64,000 nucleotides of DNA from an uncultured Gemmiger sp. Its GTDB lineage: Bacteria; Bacillota; Clostridia; Oscillospirales; Ruminococcaceae. The stretch covers positions 33,654 to 97,653 of the forward strand of contig CALXHR010000006.1 of assembly GCA_944388175.1 (NCBI GenBank), written 5' to 3'. Of this stretch, positions 43,266 to 53,022 are shown piece by piece. Position 1 is the stretch's first letter, and every line of letters begins with the position of its first letter. The notes under the pieces are model-generated. The model saw only the letters and a list, made by a program, of their open reading frames with translations, did no database searches and had not been told where the DNA came from. A program made the position numbers and the translations under genes.

Positions 43266-44089
43266 GCGTTGTGCGCTCCTTCCGTGCGGCGGTACAGGAT
43301 GTACGTCTCGTCGTAGGCGTTTTCAACCTGGTCCGGTTCGGCGCCGACGCGGTATACCTCGGCATAGCCGTACGGCGCCAAATCGCCGGTATAGTCGCCG
43401 TTTTCGGCCAGCACGATGTACTCGTACCCGCCCTCAGCCGCCGCGGCCCCCAGCGCGTCCAGGTCGACGGCGCCCTCGTCCGTTTCCAGCGTCTCATAGA
43501 TCGTCACGGCCGCCTGCGACGCCTGGTTCACCTTGGTCCAGGCGTAGGGCTGCTCGATCTCGGGGCGGTACTGCCGCACCCACAGGTTCAGCGGCGTGGG
43601 GAACACCGCCTTAGTCGCCCCGCTTTCCGCCACAATGGCGTCGCACAGTTCCATCACGGAACCCGGCACTTTGTACCAGTTGGTTATGCGGTTCTGCCAG
43701 GTGTGGCGCAAACTCTGGAACCCGTTCACCGTCGCCAGCACCCCCAGCGGCAGCACCACGGCGGCCAGCAGGCGCAGCGCCCGGGGGCGCAGCCAGTCCA
43801 CCAGCAACACGCTGGCGGCCGCCATCAGCAGCGAAGCGGGGATCAGCCAGAAAAACCGCAGCGAGCGCGTCTCCTCATACTTGGTCACCAGGAAATGCGC
43901 CACCACCGGGTTGAGCAGCAGCACCAGCAGCACCGCGGCGGGCACCACCACATAGCGGCGCAGCGCGCGGGACGCTTCGTCCCGGCGTTTCCACGCCAGC
44001 AGCACCACCACGGCGCAGCACAGCACAAAGTAGATCACCCGCGGCCGGTCGACCCAAAAATAGGCCAGCAAACTGCGCATCGAAACCAT
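43262..44089 (-). CDS. Membrane protein with C-terminal extracytoplasmic domain, unknown
   Basis: This 275-residue protein has four membrane segments (about residues 15-145) with a loop KYEETRSLRFFWLIPASL. A soluble domain of about 130 residues ends with ENAYDETYILYRRTEG. This looks like the C-terminal half of a GT-C or polymerase-type membrane enzyme, and the neighbouring 347-residue protein looks like the N-terminal half. The gene order is reversed relative to such a fused protein. The ATGA overlap implies stoichiometric translation. Confidence 0.6.
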   Translation of the reverse strand: MVSMRSLLAYFWVDRPRVIYFVLCCAVVVLLAWKRRDEASRALRRYVVVPAAVLLVLLLNPVVAHFLVTKYEETRSLRFFWLIPASLLMAAASVLLVDWLRPRALRLLAAVVLPLGVLATVNGFQSLRHTWQNRITNWYKVPGSVMELCDAIVAESGATKAVFPTPLNLWVRQYRPEIEQPYAWTKVNQASQAAVTIYETLETDEGAVDLDALGAAAAEGGYEYIVLAENGDYTGDLAPYGYAEVYRVGAEPDQVENAYDETYILYRRTEGAHNA

Positions 44090-44114
44090 AGGCAGCCCAA
44101 CTTTCCTTGCAAAC

Positions 44115-45347
44115 TCAATCGCGGCGGAACAAATCCCGCGTGTACACTTTCGGCTTCACATCGTCCAGGCAGCTGTCGTAGCGGTTGGCGATGATGGCCT
44201 GGCTTTGCGCCTTGAACGCCGCCAGGTCGTTGACGACCCGGCTGCCGAAAAAGGTCGAACCATCCTCCAGCGTCGGTTCATAGATGATGACCTCGGCGCC
44301 TTTGGCCTTGATGCGCTTCATCACGCCCTGGATGGAGGATTGCCGGAAATTGTCCGAGTTGGCTTTCATCGTCAGCCGGTAGACGCCCACCACAACGGCG
44401 TGCTCGCGCGCGGGGTCGTAGTCGCTGTTGGCCCCGTAGGCGCCGGCGATCTCCAGCACGCGGTCGGCGATAAAATCTTTGCGCGTGCGGTTGCTCTCGA
44501 CAATCGCTTCAATCAGGTTTTCCGGCACGTCGGCATAATTGGCCAGCAGCTGCTTGGTGTCTTTGGGCAGGCAGTAGCCGCCGTAGCCGAAACTGGGGTT
44601 GTTGTACTGGTCGCCGATGCGCGGGTCCAGGCAGACGCCGCGGATGATATCCCGGGTGTTCAGGCCCTTGCTCTCGGCGTAGGTGTCCAGCTCGTTAAAA
44701 TAGCTCACGCGCAGCGCCAGGTAGGTGTTGGCAAACAGCTTGACGGCCTCGGCCTCGGTAAAGCCCATAAACAGCGTGTCGATGTTCTCTTTCAGCGCCC
44801 CCTCCTGCAGCAGCGCGGCAAAGGTGTGCGCCTTGGCCGTCAGCGCGGCGTCGGCCAGGTCGGTGCCCACAATGATGCGGCTGGGGTAGAGGTTGTCGTA
44901 CAGGGCTTTGCTCTCGCGCAGGAACTCGGGGCTGAACAGGATGTTCTTGCTGCCGGTTTTGGCGCGGATCTGCTCGGTATACCCCACGGGGATCGTCGAT
45001 TTGATGACCATCGTCGCCTGCGGGTTGACTTTCAGCACCAGGTCAATGACCGCTTCGACGGCCGACGTGTCAAAGAAATTGCGCTTGCTGTCGTAGTTGG
45101 TCGGCGTGGCAATGACGACGAAATCCGCCGTGCGGTAAGCGCTCTCGCCGTCCAGCGTGGCGGTGAGGTCCAGCGGCCGCTCGGCCAGGTATTTCTCGAT
45201 GTATTCGTCCTGGATGGGCGACTGCCGCCGGTTGATCTTGTCCACTTTTTCGGGCAGGATATCCACCGCCGTCACATGGTGGTGCTGCGCCAGCAGCGTG
45301 GCGATGGAAAGCCCCACATAGCCGGTACCGGCCACTGCAATGTTCAT
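44115..45347 (-). CDS. ugd: UDP-glucose 6-dehydrogenase
   Basis: This 410-residue protein starts at ATG 45347 with AAGGAG seven bases upstream. NAD binding AGTGYVGLS (6-14), the substrate segment [24 protein letters not shown] and the catalytic cysteine in [14 protein letters not shown] are all present. It oxidises UDP-glucose to UDP-glucuronate. It lies four bases from the epimerase gene that converts the product to UDP-galacturonate, so an acidic sugar in the polymer is likely. Confidence 0.94.
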   Translation of the reverse strand: MNIAVAGTGYVGLSIATLLAQHHHVTAVDILPEKVDKINRRQSPIQDEYIEKYLAERPLDLTATLDGESAYRTADFVVIATPTNYDSKRNFFDTSAVEAVIDLVLKVNPQATMVIKSTIPVGYTEQIRAKTGSKNILFSPEFLRESKALYDNLYPSRIIVGTDLADAALTAKAHTFAALLQEGALKENIDTLFMGFTEAEAVKLFANTYLALRVSYFNELDTYAESKGLNTRDIIRGVCLDPRIGDQYNNPSFGYGGYCLPKDTKQLLANYADVPENLIEAIVESNRTRKDFIADRVLEIAGAYGANSDYDPAREHAVVVGVYRLTMKANSDNFRQSSIQGVMKRIKAKGAEVIIYEPTLEDGSTFFGSRVVNDLAAFKAQSQAIIANRYDSCLDDVKPKVYTRDLFRRD

Positions 45348-45351
45348 GCTG

Positions 45352-46404
45352 TTACTCCTTTTGCATGTAAAACGTTTTGTACCACTCGGCAAATTTGCGC
45401 AGGCCCGCGCGCAGCGGCGTCGACGGCTTAAAGCCGAAATCGCGTTCCAGCGGGGCGGTGTCGGCGTAGGTCACCGGCACGTCGCCGGGCTGCATGGGCA
45501 CCAGTTCCCGGTGGGCCGCAAAGTCGTAGTCCGGCGGCAGCACCCCGGCGCGCACCAGTTCCTGCTGCAAAATTTCCACAAAGTCCAGCAGGTTTTCGGG
45601 GTGGTTGTTACCGATATTATACAGCTTATAGGGCGGCACCGGCAAGCCGTCGGGCCCGGTACCGCGCTGCGGCGGGCGGCGCAGCACCCTCACGATGCCC
45701 TCGACAATGTCGTCGATGTAGGTGAAATCGCGCTGGCAGTGGCCGTAGTTGAAAATCTGGATGGTCTTGCCGGCGCGCAGCTTGTCGGTAAAGCCAAAGT
45801 AGGCCATATCGGGCCGGCCCGCCGGGCCGTACACCGTAAAGAACCGTAGCCCCGTGCAGGGGATATCGTACAGTTTGGCGTAGGCGTGGGCCATCAATTC
45901 GTCGGCCTTTTTGGTGGCGGCGTACAGGCTGACCGGGTTGTCCACCTTGTCGTCTGTGGAATACGGCACCTTGGCGTTGGAACCGTACACGCTGGACGAG
46001 CTGGCGTAGACCAGGTGTTCCACGCCGCCGGCCCCACCGTCGTACGAGTGGCGGCAGGCTTCCAGAATGTTATAAAACCCGATCAGGTTGGACTGGATGT
46101 AGGCGTCCGGGTTCTGGATGGAGTAACGCACCCCCGCCTGCGCCGCCAGGTTGACGACCGCCTGCGGGCGGTACTGCGCAAACAGGCCCTGCACCAGCGC
46201 TTTGTCGGCCAGGTCGCCTTTGACGAACACAAAGTTCGGGTACGGCGTCAGTTCGTCCAGCCGCGCCTGCTTGATGCGCACGTCATAGTATTCGTTGAGG
46301 TCGTCCAGCCCGACGACGCGCAGCGCGGGGTCGTCCCGCAGCAGGCGTTTGGCCAAATTGGCGCCGATAAACCCGGCCGCGCCGGTAATCAAAATCGTTT
46401 GCAT
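45352..46404 (-). CDS. UDP-glucuronate 4-epimerase-like (NAD epimerase/dehydratase)
   Basis: This 350-residue SDR protein has [15 protein letters not shown] (NAD binding), the active-site Ser triplet in [10 protein letters not shown] and YAATKKA (Tyr-x3-Lys). [17 protein letters not shown] and the RDFTYIDDI segment are typical of GlcA 4-epimerases. It would make UDP-GalA from UDP-GlcA supplied by the next gene. A related UDP-Glc 4-epimerase is the alternative, but the pairing with ugd favours uronic acid. Confidence 0.88.
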   Translation of the reverse strand: MQTILITGAAGFIGANLAKRLLRDDPALRVVGLDDLNEYYDVRIKQARLDELTPYPNFVFVKGDLADKALVQGLFAQYRPQAVVNLAAQAGVRYSIQNPDAYIQSNLIGFYNILEACRHSYDGGAGGVEHLVYASSSSVYGSNAKVPYSTDDKVDNPVSLYAATKKADELMAHAYAKLYDIPCTGLRFFTVYGPAGRPDMAYFGFTDKLRAGKTIQIFNYGHCQRDFTYIDDIVEGIVRVLRRPPQRGTGPDGLPVPPYKLYNIGNNHPENLLDFVEILQQELVRAGVLPPDYDFAAHRELVPMQPGDVPVTYADTAPLERDFGFKPSTPLRAGLRKFAEWYKTFYMQKE

Positions 46405-46413
46405 GCGTCCTCC

Positions 46414-47592
46414 TCATTCCTGCACCGGGGGTGCGGTATACCAGTCGTCCGGCAAAAGGGGCGCGGGGCTGCACGGGCCGTCGGCGTACACCGGCGGCGT
46501 CTGCCCGGCCAGCAGCGCCCGGGCCAGCGCCACAAACCGCTCCGCCGCCACCTGGGCGTTCCAGGTATCGGCCAATGTGCGGTATGCGGCCTGCCCCAGC
46601 CCCTGCGCGCGCGCCGGGTCCTGCAGCAGGCGTTTCACCGCCGCGTACAGCCGCCCGGCGTCGCCGCCGGGGTAGATCAGCCCGTTCTCGCCGTCGCGGA
46701 TCAGGTAGGGCGTCGCGCCCGCCGCGTGGGACGCCACCACGGCGCAGCCGCTGTCCATCGCTTCGTTGAGCACCGCGCCCCAGCCTTCCTGCTTGTTGGA
46801 CGTAAACAGAAAGATCGCCGCCTGTTCCATCCGCGCGCGCACTTCGGCCGCGGGCAGCGCGCCCGTCATCGTCACGCAGCCCTGCAGCCCGGCCTGGGCA
46901 ATCTGCTGCTGCAGCGCCGCCTGCTGCGGGCCGCTGCCCACGATATCCAGGTGGAAGCGCAGCCCGTCCGCCCGCAGCCGCCGGGCCGTTTCCACCGCCT
47001 GTTCGGGGTGTTTCCAGCCCAGCAGGCGGCCGGCCCACAGCAGCGTGGCCGGGTCCCTGGCGGGCGGCGCGCCGCCGGGGCGCGGCGTCACAGGCGGGAA
47101 ATACCCCCAGCGGAACGTTTTGCCGGTATAATCGGCATAGCGGGCGATATCCGCCGCGGTGTAGGCGCTGCTGCACAAAAAGTACAGCGGCCGCCCCTGA
47201 AACCGCACAAAATGCTTCCACGCGCGCACGCGGTCCTTGAGGGCGCGCGGCAGGCCGCCGTCGTCCCGCTTGAAAAACCGTTCGCAGTACTGGAACGTCA
47301 GCCGCCCCTGCCGCAGCCGCCGCGCCAGGATCGACGTCGGGGCCGAGCCGACGATGACGACGTCGCTTTGCGCCAGGCAGGTTTCGGCCCGGCGGCGCTC
47401 CGCGTCCGACGCGTAGGCGCACAGCACAAAGGGGTACTGGCGGTCCATATCGGCATAGCCCAGTTCCAGCCGGCTGGGGGGGACGCCCTCCCGGCTGATG
47501 AAGGTGTAATGGACCCCCGGCTGCGCGGCCAGCGCCTGCGAGAGCGGCAGCTGGTGGTGGTTCATAAAGTTGGAAACAAAGGTGATGTTCAA
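46414..47592 (-). CDS. Glycosyltransferase (GT4/GT-B) in polysaccharide operon
   Basis: This 392-residue GT-B protein has a Rossmann start MNITFVSNFMNHHQLPLSQAL and the donor-site segment TSNKQEGWGAVLNEAMDSGCAVVAS (E-x7-E type). LLWAGRLLGWKHPE marks the domain boundary. It overlaps the upstream transferase by four bases. It transfers an unknown sugar to the lipid-linked repeat unit on the cytoplasmic side. Confidence 0.87.
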   Translation of the reverse strand: MNITFVSNFMNHHQLPLSQALAAQPGVHYTFISREGVPPSRLELGYADMDRQYPFVLCAYASDAERRRAETCLAQSDVVIVGSAPTSILARRLRQGRLTFQYCERFFKRDDGGLPRALKDRVRAWKHFVRFQGRPLYFLCSSAYTAADIARYADYTGKTFRWGYFPPVTPRPGGAPPARDPATLLWAGRLLGWKHPEQAVETARRLRADGLRFHLDIVGSGPQQAALQQQIAQAGLQGCVTMTGALPAAEVRARMEQAAIFLFTSNKQEGWGAVLNEAMDSGCAVVASHAAGATPYLIRDGENGLIYPGGDAGRLYAAVKRLLQDPARAQGLGQAAYRTLADTWNAQVAAERFVALARALLAGQTPPVYADGPCSPAPLLPDDWYTAPPVQE

Positions 47593-48869
47593 CGCGTTCC
47601 TCCCGCCCCGCGGGCGTCCTGCACGCTGCGGTAGATGCGCAGCAGCTCCGCGCCGGAATCCTCGCGCAGGTACATGGCGCGGATGGTCCGGCGCGCGGCG
47701 TCCGAAACCCGTGCCGCCAGCGCGGCGTCGCCCAACAGCCGCAGCACGTAGTGGGCCAGCAGTTCATACTCCTCATACCGGTAGAGGTACCCGTTCTCGC
47801 CATGGTGCAGGTACTCCGGCACGCAGCCCACGCTGGCCGAAACGCTGGGTGTGCCCACCAGCATCGCTTCGCGCAGCGTCGTCGAGAGGTTCTCGATGGC
47901 CGAGGGCATGATGAACACCTGGGCGCGGCGCATCTCCTGCGCCATCTGGTCCGAGGTCAGCACCCCGGGAAATTCCAGGCAGTCCAGCACGCCCAGTTCT
48001 TTTGCCAGGCGGTGCAGGTAGCGGAAATACGGCGGCGTGCGCCAATGGTCCAGCCCGGCAAAGCCGATCGCCCCCGGGATGCGCAGTTTGACGTCGGGGT
48101 ACTGCGCGCGGACCAGCGCCAGCGCCCGCACGGCCATGTGCAGGCCCTTGTAGGGCGTGCGGCCCGCGTTGCAAAAAATCGTGTGCGGCACGCAGCCCTC
48201 CGGCGTCCAGGGCTCGCCCTGGAACGCCGCGTTCATCGGCAGCATGTGCCGGGCCATGGGCACTTCGGGCGCGATCTGGCCAAACAGCCCCGCGCACCAG
48301 TCGTTGTCGGTGACGATGCAGTCCACCCGGCGGGCCAGTTCCCGCTCAAACGGTGCCTGCGCCTGCATTTTGGCGGCGTCGCGGCGGTATTTTTCCACCA
48401 CCGGCTTGTATGGCAACGGCTGCGCGGCACGCAGTTCCGCCAGCGGCAGCCCGCCGTTGGGGTATTTGGCAATGGCCGTAATGACCCCCTGCGTGTACAG
48501 CACCGCCGGCACGCCGGGCGCGGCGTCCAGCAGGTCCAGCGCGTCGGTGAACTCGCTGCCCCAGATCTGGATCACATCGGGGTGCGCGGCTTCCACCACC
48601 TGGCGCCACAGCGCCACATTGCCGCGCGGCGCGCGCGCGCCGCGGTGGGCGCGCCCGCCGGGGATGCAGTAGTAAGTCACGCCGTCCTGCTCGGCCGTGC
48701 GCAGCGCCGGGATGTCCGCCTGGGTGGCGATCGACAGCCGCGGCGCGTCCGGCGCGGCCAGCAGCTGGCGGCGCGTTGCGTCCACCCAGCTGCCGCTCTG
48801 CGCGCGGGCAAAGCCCAGCGCCGCGCACGCGTCGCCCAGCGGGGCGTTGGTCATCCACAATACGTTCAT
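47589..48869 (-). CDS. Glycosyltransferase (GT4/GT-B) in polysaccharide operon
   Basis: This 426-residue protein has a GT-B fold. The N-terminal domain contains CIPGGRAHRGARAPRGN and DVIQIWGSEFT. The donor-binding part has FIMPSAIENLSTTLREAMLVGTPSVSASVGCVPEYL with the conserved glutamate pair. It is close to exopolysaccharide GT4 enzymes (CapM or GtfA kind). The stop and next start overlap (ATGA). Substrate unknown. Confidence 0.87.
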   Translation of the reverse strand: MNVLWMTNAPLGDACAALGFARAQSGSWVDATRRQLLAAPDAPRLSIATQADIPALRTAEQDGVTYYCIPGGRAHRGARAPRGNVALWRQVVEAAHPDVIQIWGSEFTDALDLLDAAPGVPAVLYTQGVITAIAKYPNGGLPLAELRAAQPLPYKPVVEKYRRDAAKMQAQAPFERELARRVDCIVTDNDWCAGLFGQIAPEVPMARHMLPMNAAFQGEPWTPEGCVPHTIFCNAGRTPYKGLHMAVRALALVRAQYPDVKLRIPGAIGFAGLDHWRTPPYFRYLHRLAKELGVLDCLEFPGVLTSDQMAQEMRRAQVFIMPSAIENLSTTLREAMLVGTPSVSASVGCVPEYLHHGENGYLYRYEEYELLAHYVLRLLGDAALAARVSDAARRTIRAMYLREDSGAELLRIYRSVQDARGAGGTR

Positions 48870-48905
48870 CTTGCTCTCCCGTCGTGTTGCGGCCGGCGCG
48901 CGGCC

Positions 48906-50054
48906 TTACAGCCCCAGCTTTTCGATCTCGGCCAGCCAGTTGCGGTAGTCAAACAGGTCCTGCGGGTGTTTGGGGGCGGCGGCCCCGGCATGCTGCGCCG
49001 CGTAGCGCAGCACGGTCTGCGCCACGTCGCCTTCGGCCAGGTACAGCCCCGGCACCTTGCCCTGGTATTCGCGCAGGTCGCTGATATCGCTGGCAATCAC
49101 ATCGGTGCCCACGGTGACGGCTTCGGCAAACTTTGTCGGGAACCCGGCGTTGTTGGTGCGGGTGTCGTCCCGGATTATCAGCGAGCAGTCGGCGCTTTTC
49201 AGGTAGGCCAGGCTTTCGGTGTGGGGCAGGCGGCCCAAAAACTGCGCGCAGTCCGGCTGGGGGCGGCCCTGCCACGCCGGGTTGCAGCGCACAAACGCCT
49301 GCCAGGTCGCGCCCACCACCCACAGCCGGCAGGGGTACTGCCGGTTGGCGGCCTGCACGGCGGCCAGCATCTCGGCCAGTTTGTCTTTGCGGCCGGGGCT
49401 GCCGGCGTAGACAAACGTCACCTCCGGCCCGCGCGGCACGGGTTCGCAGCGCCATTTGGCGTCCTGCACGTCCACCAGCGGGGGGATCAGCGCCACATGG
49501 GGGCGGCCGCGGTAATACCGCTGCAGATACCGGCTGATGACGATCATGCCGTCCAGCCGCTTTTGCAGCACCCGCATGCGCAGCGCGGTATCGGCCCCCT
49601 TGATGGGTTTCAGCAGCGGGGCGACTTCGCGCACGTTATACCACTCGGTACAATCGGCCAGCAGCTTGCAGCCGGTGCGGCGGCACAGCCCCCGCAGCCG
49701 CCCCAGCGCCACCGCCGGGTAGTTGTAGCACAGCAGGGCCTGCGCCCCGCCCATGGCCTGCAGCACCTGCCGCACCGGGGCGGTATCGGCCAGGTAGGCC
49801 GGCCACTGCGCCACGCCGCGGGGGTAGGGCACGGCGTAGGTTTCAAAACCCTCGTACTCCGCGCGGGTCTGCAGCACCGGCAGGCGGTCGGCCGCGCGGC
49901 GCACACCCAGCAGCACCACGCGGTAACCGCCGGCGCGCAGCATCTTGGCCACCGCCAGCACGCGGTGGGCGGCGGCGTTTTTGTCGGGCAGTTCAAACCC
50001 GCCGATATACAGGATCGTCTTTTCGCTTTTGGGCGTCTCGCTGTACAACGCCAT
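48906..50054 (-). CDS. Glycosyltransferase-like protein (GT-B)
   Basis: This 382-residue protein starts at ATG 50054, three bases after AAGGAG. The nearby TTG at 50048 has better spacing and may be the real start. An N-terminal ILYIGGFELPDKNAAAHRVLAVAKML segment and VTFVYAGSPGRKDKLAEML at the domain hinge identify a GT4-like transferase. The donor motif is weaker than in its neighbours (TNNAGFPTKFAEAVTVGTDVIAS). It lies seven bases after the preceding gene. Confidence 0.82.
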   Translation of the reverse strand: MALYSETPKSEKTILYIGGFELPDKNAAAHRVLAVAKMLRAGGYRVVLLGVRRAADRLPVLQTRAEYEGFETYAVPYPRGVAQWPAYLADTAPVRQVLQAMGGAQALLCYNYPAVALGRLRGLCRRTGCKLLADCTEWYNVREVAPLLKPIKGADTALRMRVLQKRLDGMIVISRYLQRYYRGRPHVALIPPLVDVQDAKWRCEPVPRGPEVTFVYAGSPGRKDKLAEMLAAVQAANRQYPCRLWVVGATWQAFVRCNPAWQGRPQPDCAQFLGRLPHTESLAYLKSADCSLIIRDDTRTNNAGFPTKFAEAVTVGTDVIASDISDLREYQGKVPGLYLAEGDVAQTVLRYAAQHAGAAAPKHPQDLFDYRNWLAEIEKLGL

Positions 50055-50061
50055 CCACTCC

Positions 50062-51171
50062 TTACGCTTGCGGGCGGTTGCGCACCGCCGCTTCGATCTC
50101 CTGCAGATAGGCATCCACCACGATCTGCCGGTCAAACTCGTTTTCCACCTTGCGGCGGGCGGCCAGGCCCATATCGCGGCGGCACTCCCACGGCAGCGCC
50201 AGGAACTTTTCCAGCTGGGCCGTCAGGTCGTCGCTGTCCTTCTGGCGGCAGACAAACCCGTTGACGCCGTCCTCGACGATCTCGCGGCAGCCGCTGCGGT
50301 CGGTGGTGATGATGGGCCGCCCGCAGGCGGCGCTCTCCAGCAGCACGTTGCTCATACCCTCGGGGTAGTAGGTCGGGTGCACGGTGCAGGCGCTGATTTT
50401 CTGGAACGGCAGCACGCTGGGCTGCTGGCCGTGCCAGCGCACGACGCCCGCGGCTTCCAGTTCCCGCAAAATGCCGCGGTAGCGCTCGTCGTCGCAGCCG
50501 CCCACGATGTGGAACACCGTCTCGGGGTGGCGCGCATGGACGCGGCGCGCAGCTTCCAGGTACTGGTCGATGCCTTTTTCCTGCATCACGCGGGAAATAA
50601 ACAAAAAGTCCACGGTCTCGCCCTGCGGGTAGGGCAGCAGCGCAAAGCGGCGGGTGTTGACGCCGGACCCCGGCAACAGGTGGTGGTGCCCCGGGGCCAT
50701 GCGGCGGGCGTTGAAAAACGCTTCGTTCTCCCGGTTTTGGAAAAACACGCACGCCGCTTTTTTGACGCCCCGTTTGTACAGCGCAACCGTCAGCACCTGC
50801 AGGGGGCCCGGCGTTTCGACCGGGGTGCCCAGGCCACAAACGTTGACCAGGTAGGGGATGCCGCGCCTGGCGCACGCCATGCCGCCGTAGACGTTGGGTT
50901 TGATGTTGTAGGTCAGCACCACGTCGGGGGTTTCGGCGTCCAGCACCGCGCCGTAGGCGCGCCACAGCGCGAGGTCCTGCAGCGGGTTTTTGCCGTGGCG
51001 CGCCACAGCCAGCGGCAGCACGCGGCAGCCCAGCTGCGCCAGGTCGTCGGCATGCTGTTTGACCTCGCAAACGGCCGCCACCTGCCAGCCGCGGGCCAGC
51101 ATCGCTTCAATGACTTCCCGCCGCAGATTATAGACGTAGGTCGAATCGTTGGCCAGCAGTAAAATTTTCAT
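50062..51171 (-). CDS. Glycosyltransferase (GT4, N-acetyl-sugar transferase-like)
   Basis: This 369-residue GT-B protein begins MKILLLANDSTYVYNLRREVIEAML. The middle part has VLTYNIKPNVYGGMACARRGIPYLVNVCGLGT, a signature seen in enzymes adding the second sugar (PglA/TuaC-like, GalNAc or GlcNAc). The donor site is LLESAACGRPIITTDRSGCREIVEDGVNG. It overlaps the phosphoglycosyltransferase gene by four bases, fitting the second step of repeat-unit assembly. Confidence 0.9.
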   Translation of the reverse strand: MKILLLANDSTYVYNLRREVIEAMLARGWQVAAVCEVKQHADDLAQLGCRVLPLAVARHGKNPLQDLALWRAYGAVLDAETPDVVLTYNIKPNVYGGMACARRGIPYLVNVCGLGTPVETPGPLQVLTVALYKRGVKKAACVFFQNRENEAFFNARRMAPGHHHLLPGSGVNTRRFALLPYPQGETVDFLFISRVMQEKGIDQYLEAARRVHARHPETVFHIVGGCDDERYRGILRELEAAGVVRWHGQQPSVLPFQKISACTVHPTYYPEGMSNVLLESAACGRPIITTDRSGCREIVEDGVNGFVCRQKDSDDLTAQLEKFLALPWECRRDMGLAARRKVENEFDRQIVVDAYLQEIEAAVRNRPQA

Positions 51172-52550
51172 CGTTCGCCCTCCTGCGTCTGCGCGGCATC
51201 GGCCTGCGCGGTCGTCTGCCCTTCGGCCACGCCCTCGGTGCTCTCGGGCACAAACAGGATTTTGATCGTCGCAAAAATAATGCGCAGGTCCTCCATAAAA
51301 CTGGGGTGGGCGATGTACATCAGGTCCATCTGCAGCTTGTCGTAGGGGGTGGTGTTGTACTTGCCGTACACCTGGGCGTAACCGGTCAGGCCAGCCTTGG
51401 CCTGCAGGCGCAGCGCAAACTCCGGCAGCGTCTGCTCATACTGGGCGGCGATCTCCGGGCGCTCGGGCCGCGGGCCCACCAGCGACATATCGCCTTTAAG
51501 GATATCCAGCAGCTGGGGCAGTTCGTCAATGCGCACTTTGCGGATAAACTGCCCCACCGGCGTGATGCGGTCGTCCTTTTCGCCGGTCGAAAGCCGGGCC
51601 ACGCCGTCCTTCTCGGCGTCGACGCGCATGCTGCGGAACTTGTGCACAAAAAACGGCTTGCCGTCCTTGGTCAGGCGGCGCTGTTTGTAGAACACCGGCC
51701 CGCCGTCGTAGGCTTTGATGGCGATGGCCACGCCCACCATCAGCGGCGAGAGCACCAGCAGCGCCACGCCCGAGACCAGCAGGTCGAACGCGCGCTTGAG
51801 CAGCAGGTATTCCGGCGCCGGCTCGTACCGCGTGACCTGCAGCATCGGCAGATGGAACAGGTGCACCGGCTTGGCGCCGCTGATCAGCAAATCGCCGATG
51901 CGCGGCAGCACATACGCCTGCACGCCGTGCGCCACACAGTGTTTGAGCAGGATGTTGCGCTCATGGCTGTGGATGCCGCACAAAAACACGGCTTCGATGC
52001 CCTGCAGCATCTGCATGCCGCCGCCCAGGCATTCCTCCACCGTCGCGGTGGCGGCGACGTCGAATTTTTTGTCCAGCCCATACTGGCGGATCAGGTGTTC
52101 CATGCCGGCGCGGCGGTCGTAGATCACGGCCGTGCGCCGCGGCGGAAACACCGCAAAATACCACCGGTGCGCCGCCCACGACCACAGCGCCGCGGCGGCG
52201 ATCTGCACCGCCGCGCACAGCGCCAGCGGCCATACCGGCGGGATATCTTTGTTGAGCAGCCAGATCACCACATACAGCACCGCGTCCGACAGCACCACCG
52301 ACAACCCCTGCGAGTAGACCATCTCGTGGATGCGGTACAGCGAGACCTTGAACGCGTCATAGATCCGCCCGTACACCAGGTACAAAACGGTAAAGATCGC
52401 AATGACGACCCAGTTGCCGCGGTTATAAAACGGCGAGCGGATGTTGTCGGCATACGCCAGGTACCAGCACGCCCCAAAAGCGGCCGTCATCACGGCCACG
52501 TTGATCAATTTCACCAGCCGCAGCGCGGCGCGGTAGCCCATTCCGTCCAT
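51168..52550 (-). CDS. Initiating polyprenyl phosphoglycosyltransferase (WcaJ/CpsE-like)
   Basis: This 460-residue protein has four N-terminal membrane helices and a CoA-binding-like middle domain. The catalytic domain has KRAFDLLVSGVALLVLSPLM, FVHKFRSMRVDAEKDG and DELPQLLDILKGDMSLVGPRPERPE. It attaches the first sugar phosphate to undecaprenyl phosphate and thereby starts the repeat unit. It is the first gene of the operon behind the promoter at 52644-52672. No Wzz, Wzd or Wze tyrosine kinase regulators lie next to it in this window. Confidence 0.93.
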   Translation of the reverse strand: MDGMGYRAALRLVKLINVAVMTAAFGACWYLAYADNIRSPFYNRGNWVVIAIFTVLYLVYGRIYDAFKVSLYRIHEMVYSQGLSVVLSDAVLYVVIWLLNKDIPPVWPLALCAAVQIAAAALWSWAAHRWYFAVFPPRRTAVIYDRRAGMEHLIRQYGLDKKFDVAATATVEECLGGGMQMLQGIEAVFLCGIHSHERNILLKHCVAHGVQAYVLPRIGDLLISGAKPVHLFHLPMLQVTRYEPAPEYLLLKRAFDLLVSGVALLVLSPLMVGVAIAIKAYDGGPVFYKQRRLTKDGKPFFVHKFRSMRVDAEKDGVARLSTGEKDDRITPVGQFIRKVRIDELPQLLDILKGDMSLVGPRPERPEIAAQYEQTLPEFALRLQAKAGLTGYAQVYGKYNTTPYDKLQMDLMYIAHPSFMEDLRIIFATIKILFVPESTEGVAEGQTTAQADAAQTQEGER

Positions 52551-52643
52551 ACGTCACCCCTGTGCCCGGCCCGGCGCACCGCGCCGGGCTGCCTGCTGTG
52601 CGCCGCGCCAAAGTGTGCGCAGGCGCGCAAAGATTTTCATTTT

Positions 52644-52672
52644 ATTGTACCACAGCGCGCCCGGTATTTCAA
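52644..52672 (-). promoter_or_regulatory. Promoter of polysaccharide operon
   Basis: TTGAAA (52667-52672), a 17-base GC-rich spacer and TACAAT (52644-52649), leaving a leader of about 85 bases before the first gene. Confidence 0.75.
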
Positions 52673-53022
52673 CCAAGGGAACGCGTTGTTTGCCCCGCCC
52701 CTTTCCCGCGCGTTTCCCTGTGGGGGCTCCCGTGCCCTAAAAGCAGCCTTACGGAAAGTGCCGGCAGGGCCGTTTCCGTCTGCAACATCCCGGGACGCCG
52801 CAAAAGAGTGCGCCCTTTGTGGCGGGAATCGCCGCGCAGGCGCAGGAATCCGTACGGAATGATTGCCCATAAACGCAGCCAGAGCCTGCTCCCGGTAAAT
52901 GATCCGGTGGCAGGCTCTGCACTTTAGGCGTCCAGCACTTTGCTGGGGGCTATTTTCCGGTAAAACGTCTCGGGCAAGGCTTTCCGCTTACACGCCGGGC
53001 AGGGTCCTTCTTGCCGCATCGT
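52673..53022. other. Intergenic region between polysaccharide and pilus loci
   Basis: No gene was seen in these 350 bases. An inverted repeat CAGAGCCTGC/GCAGGCTCTG (52880-52919), with an inner CCGG/CCGG stem, lies downstream of the sortase gene. It is probably its terminator, although the T-run is poor. A smaller ACGGAAA/TTTCCGT dyad lies near 52752-52780. Confidence 0.5.
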
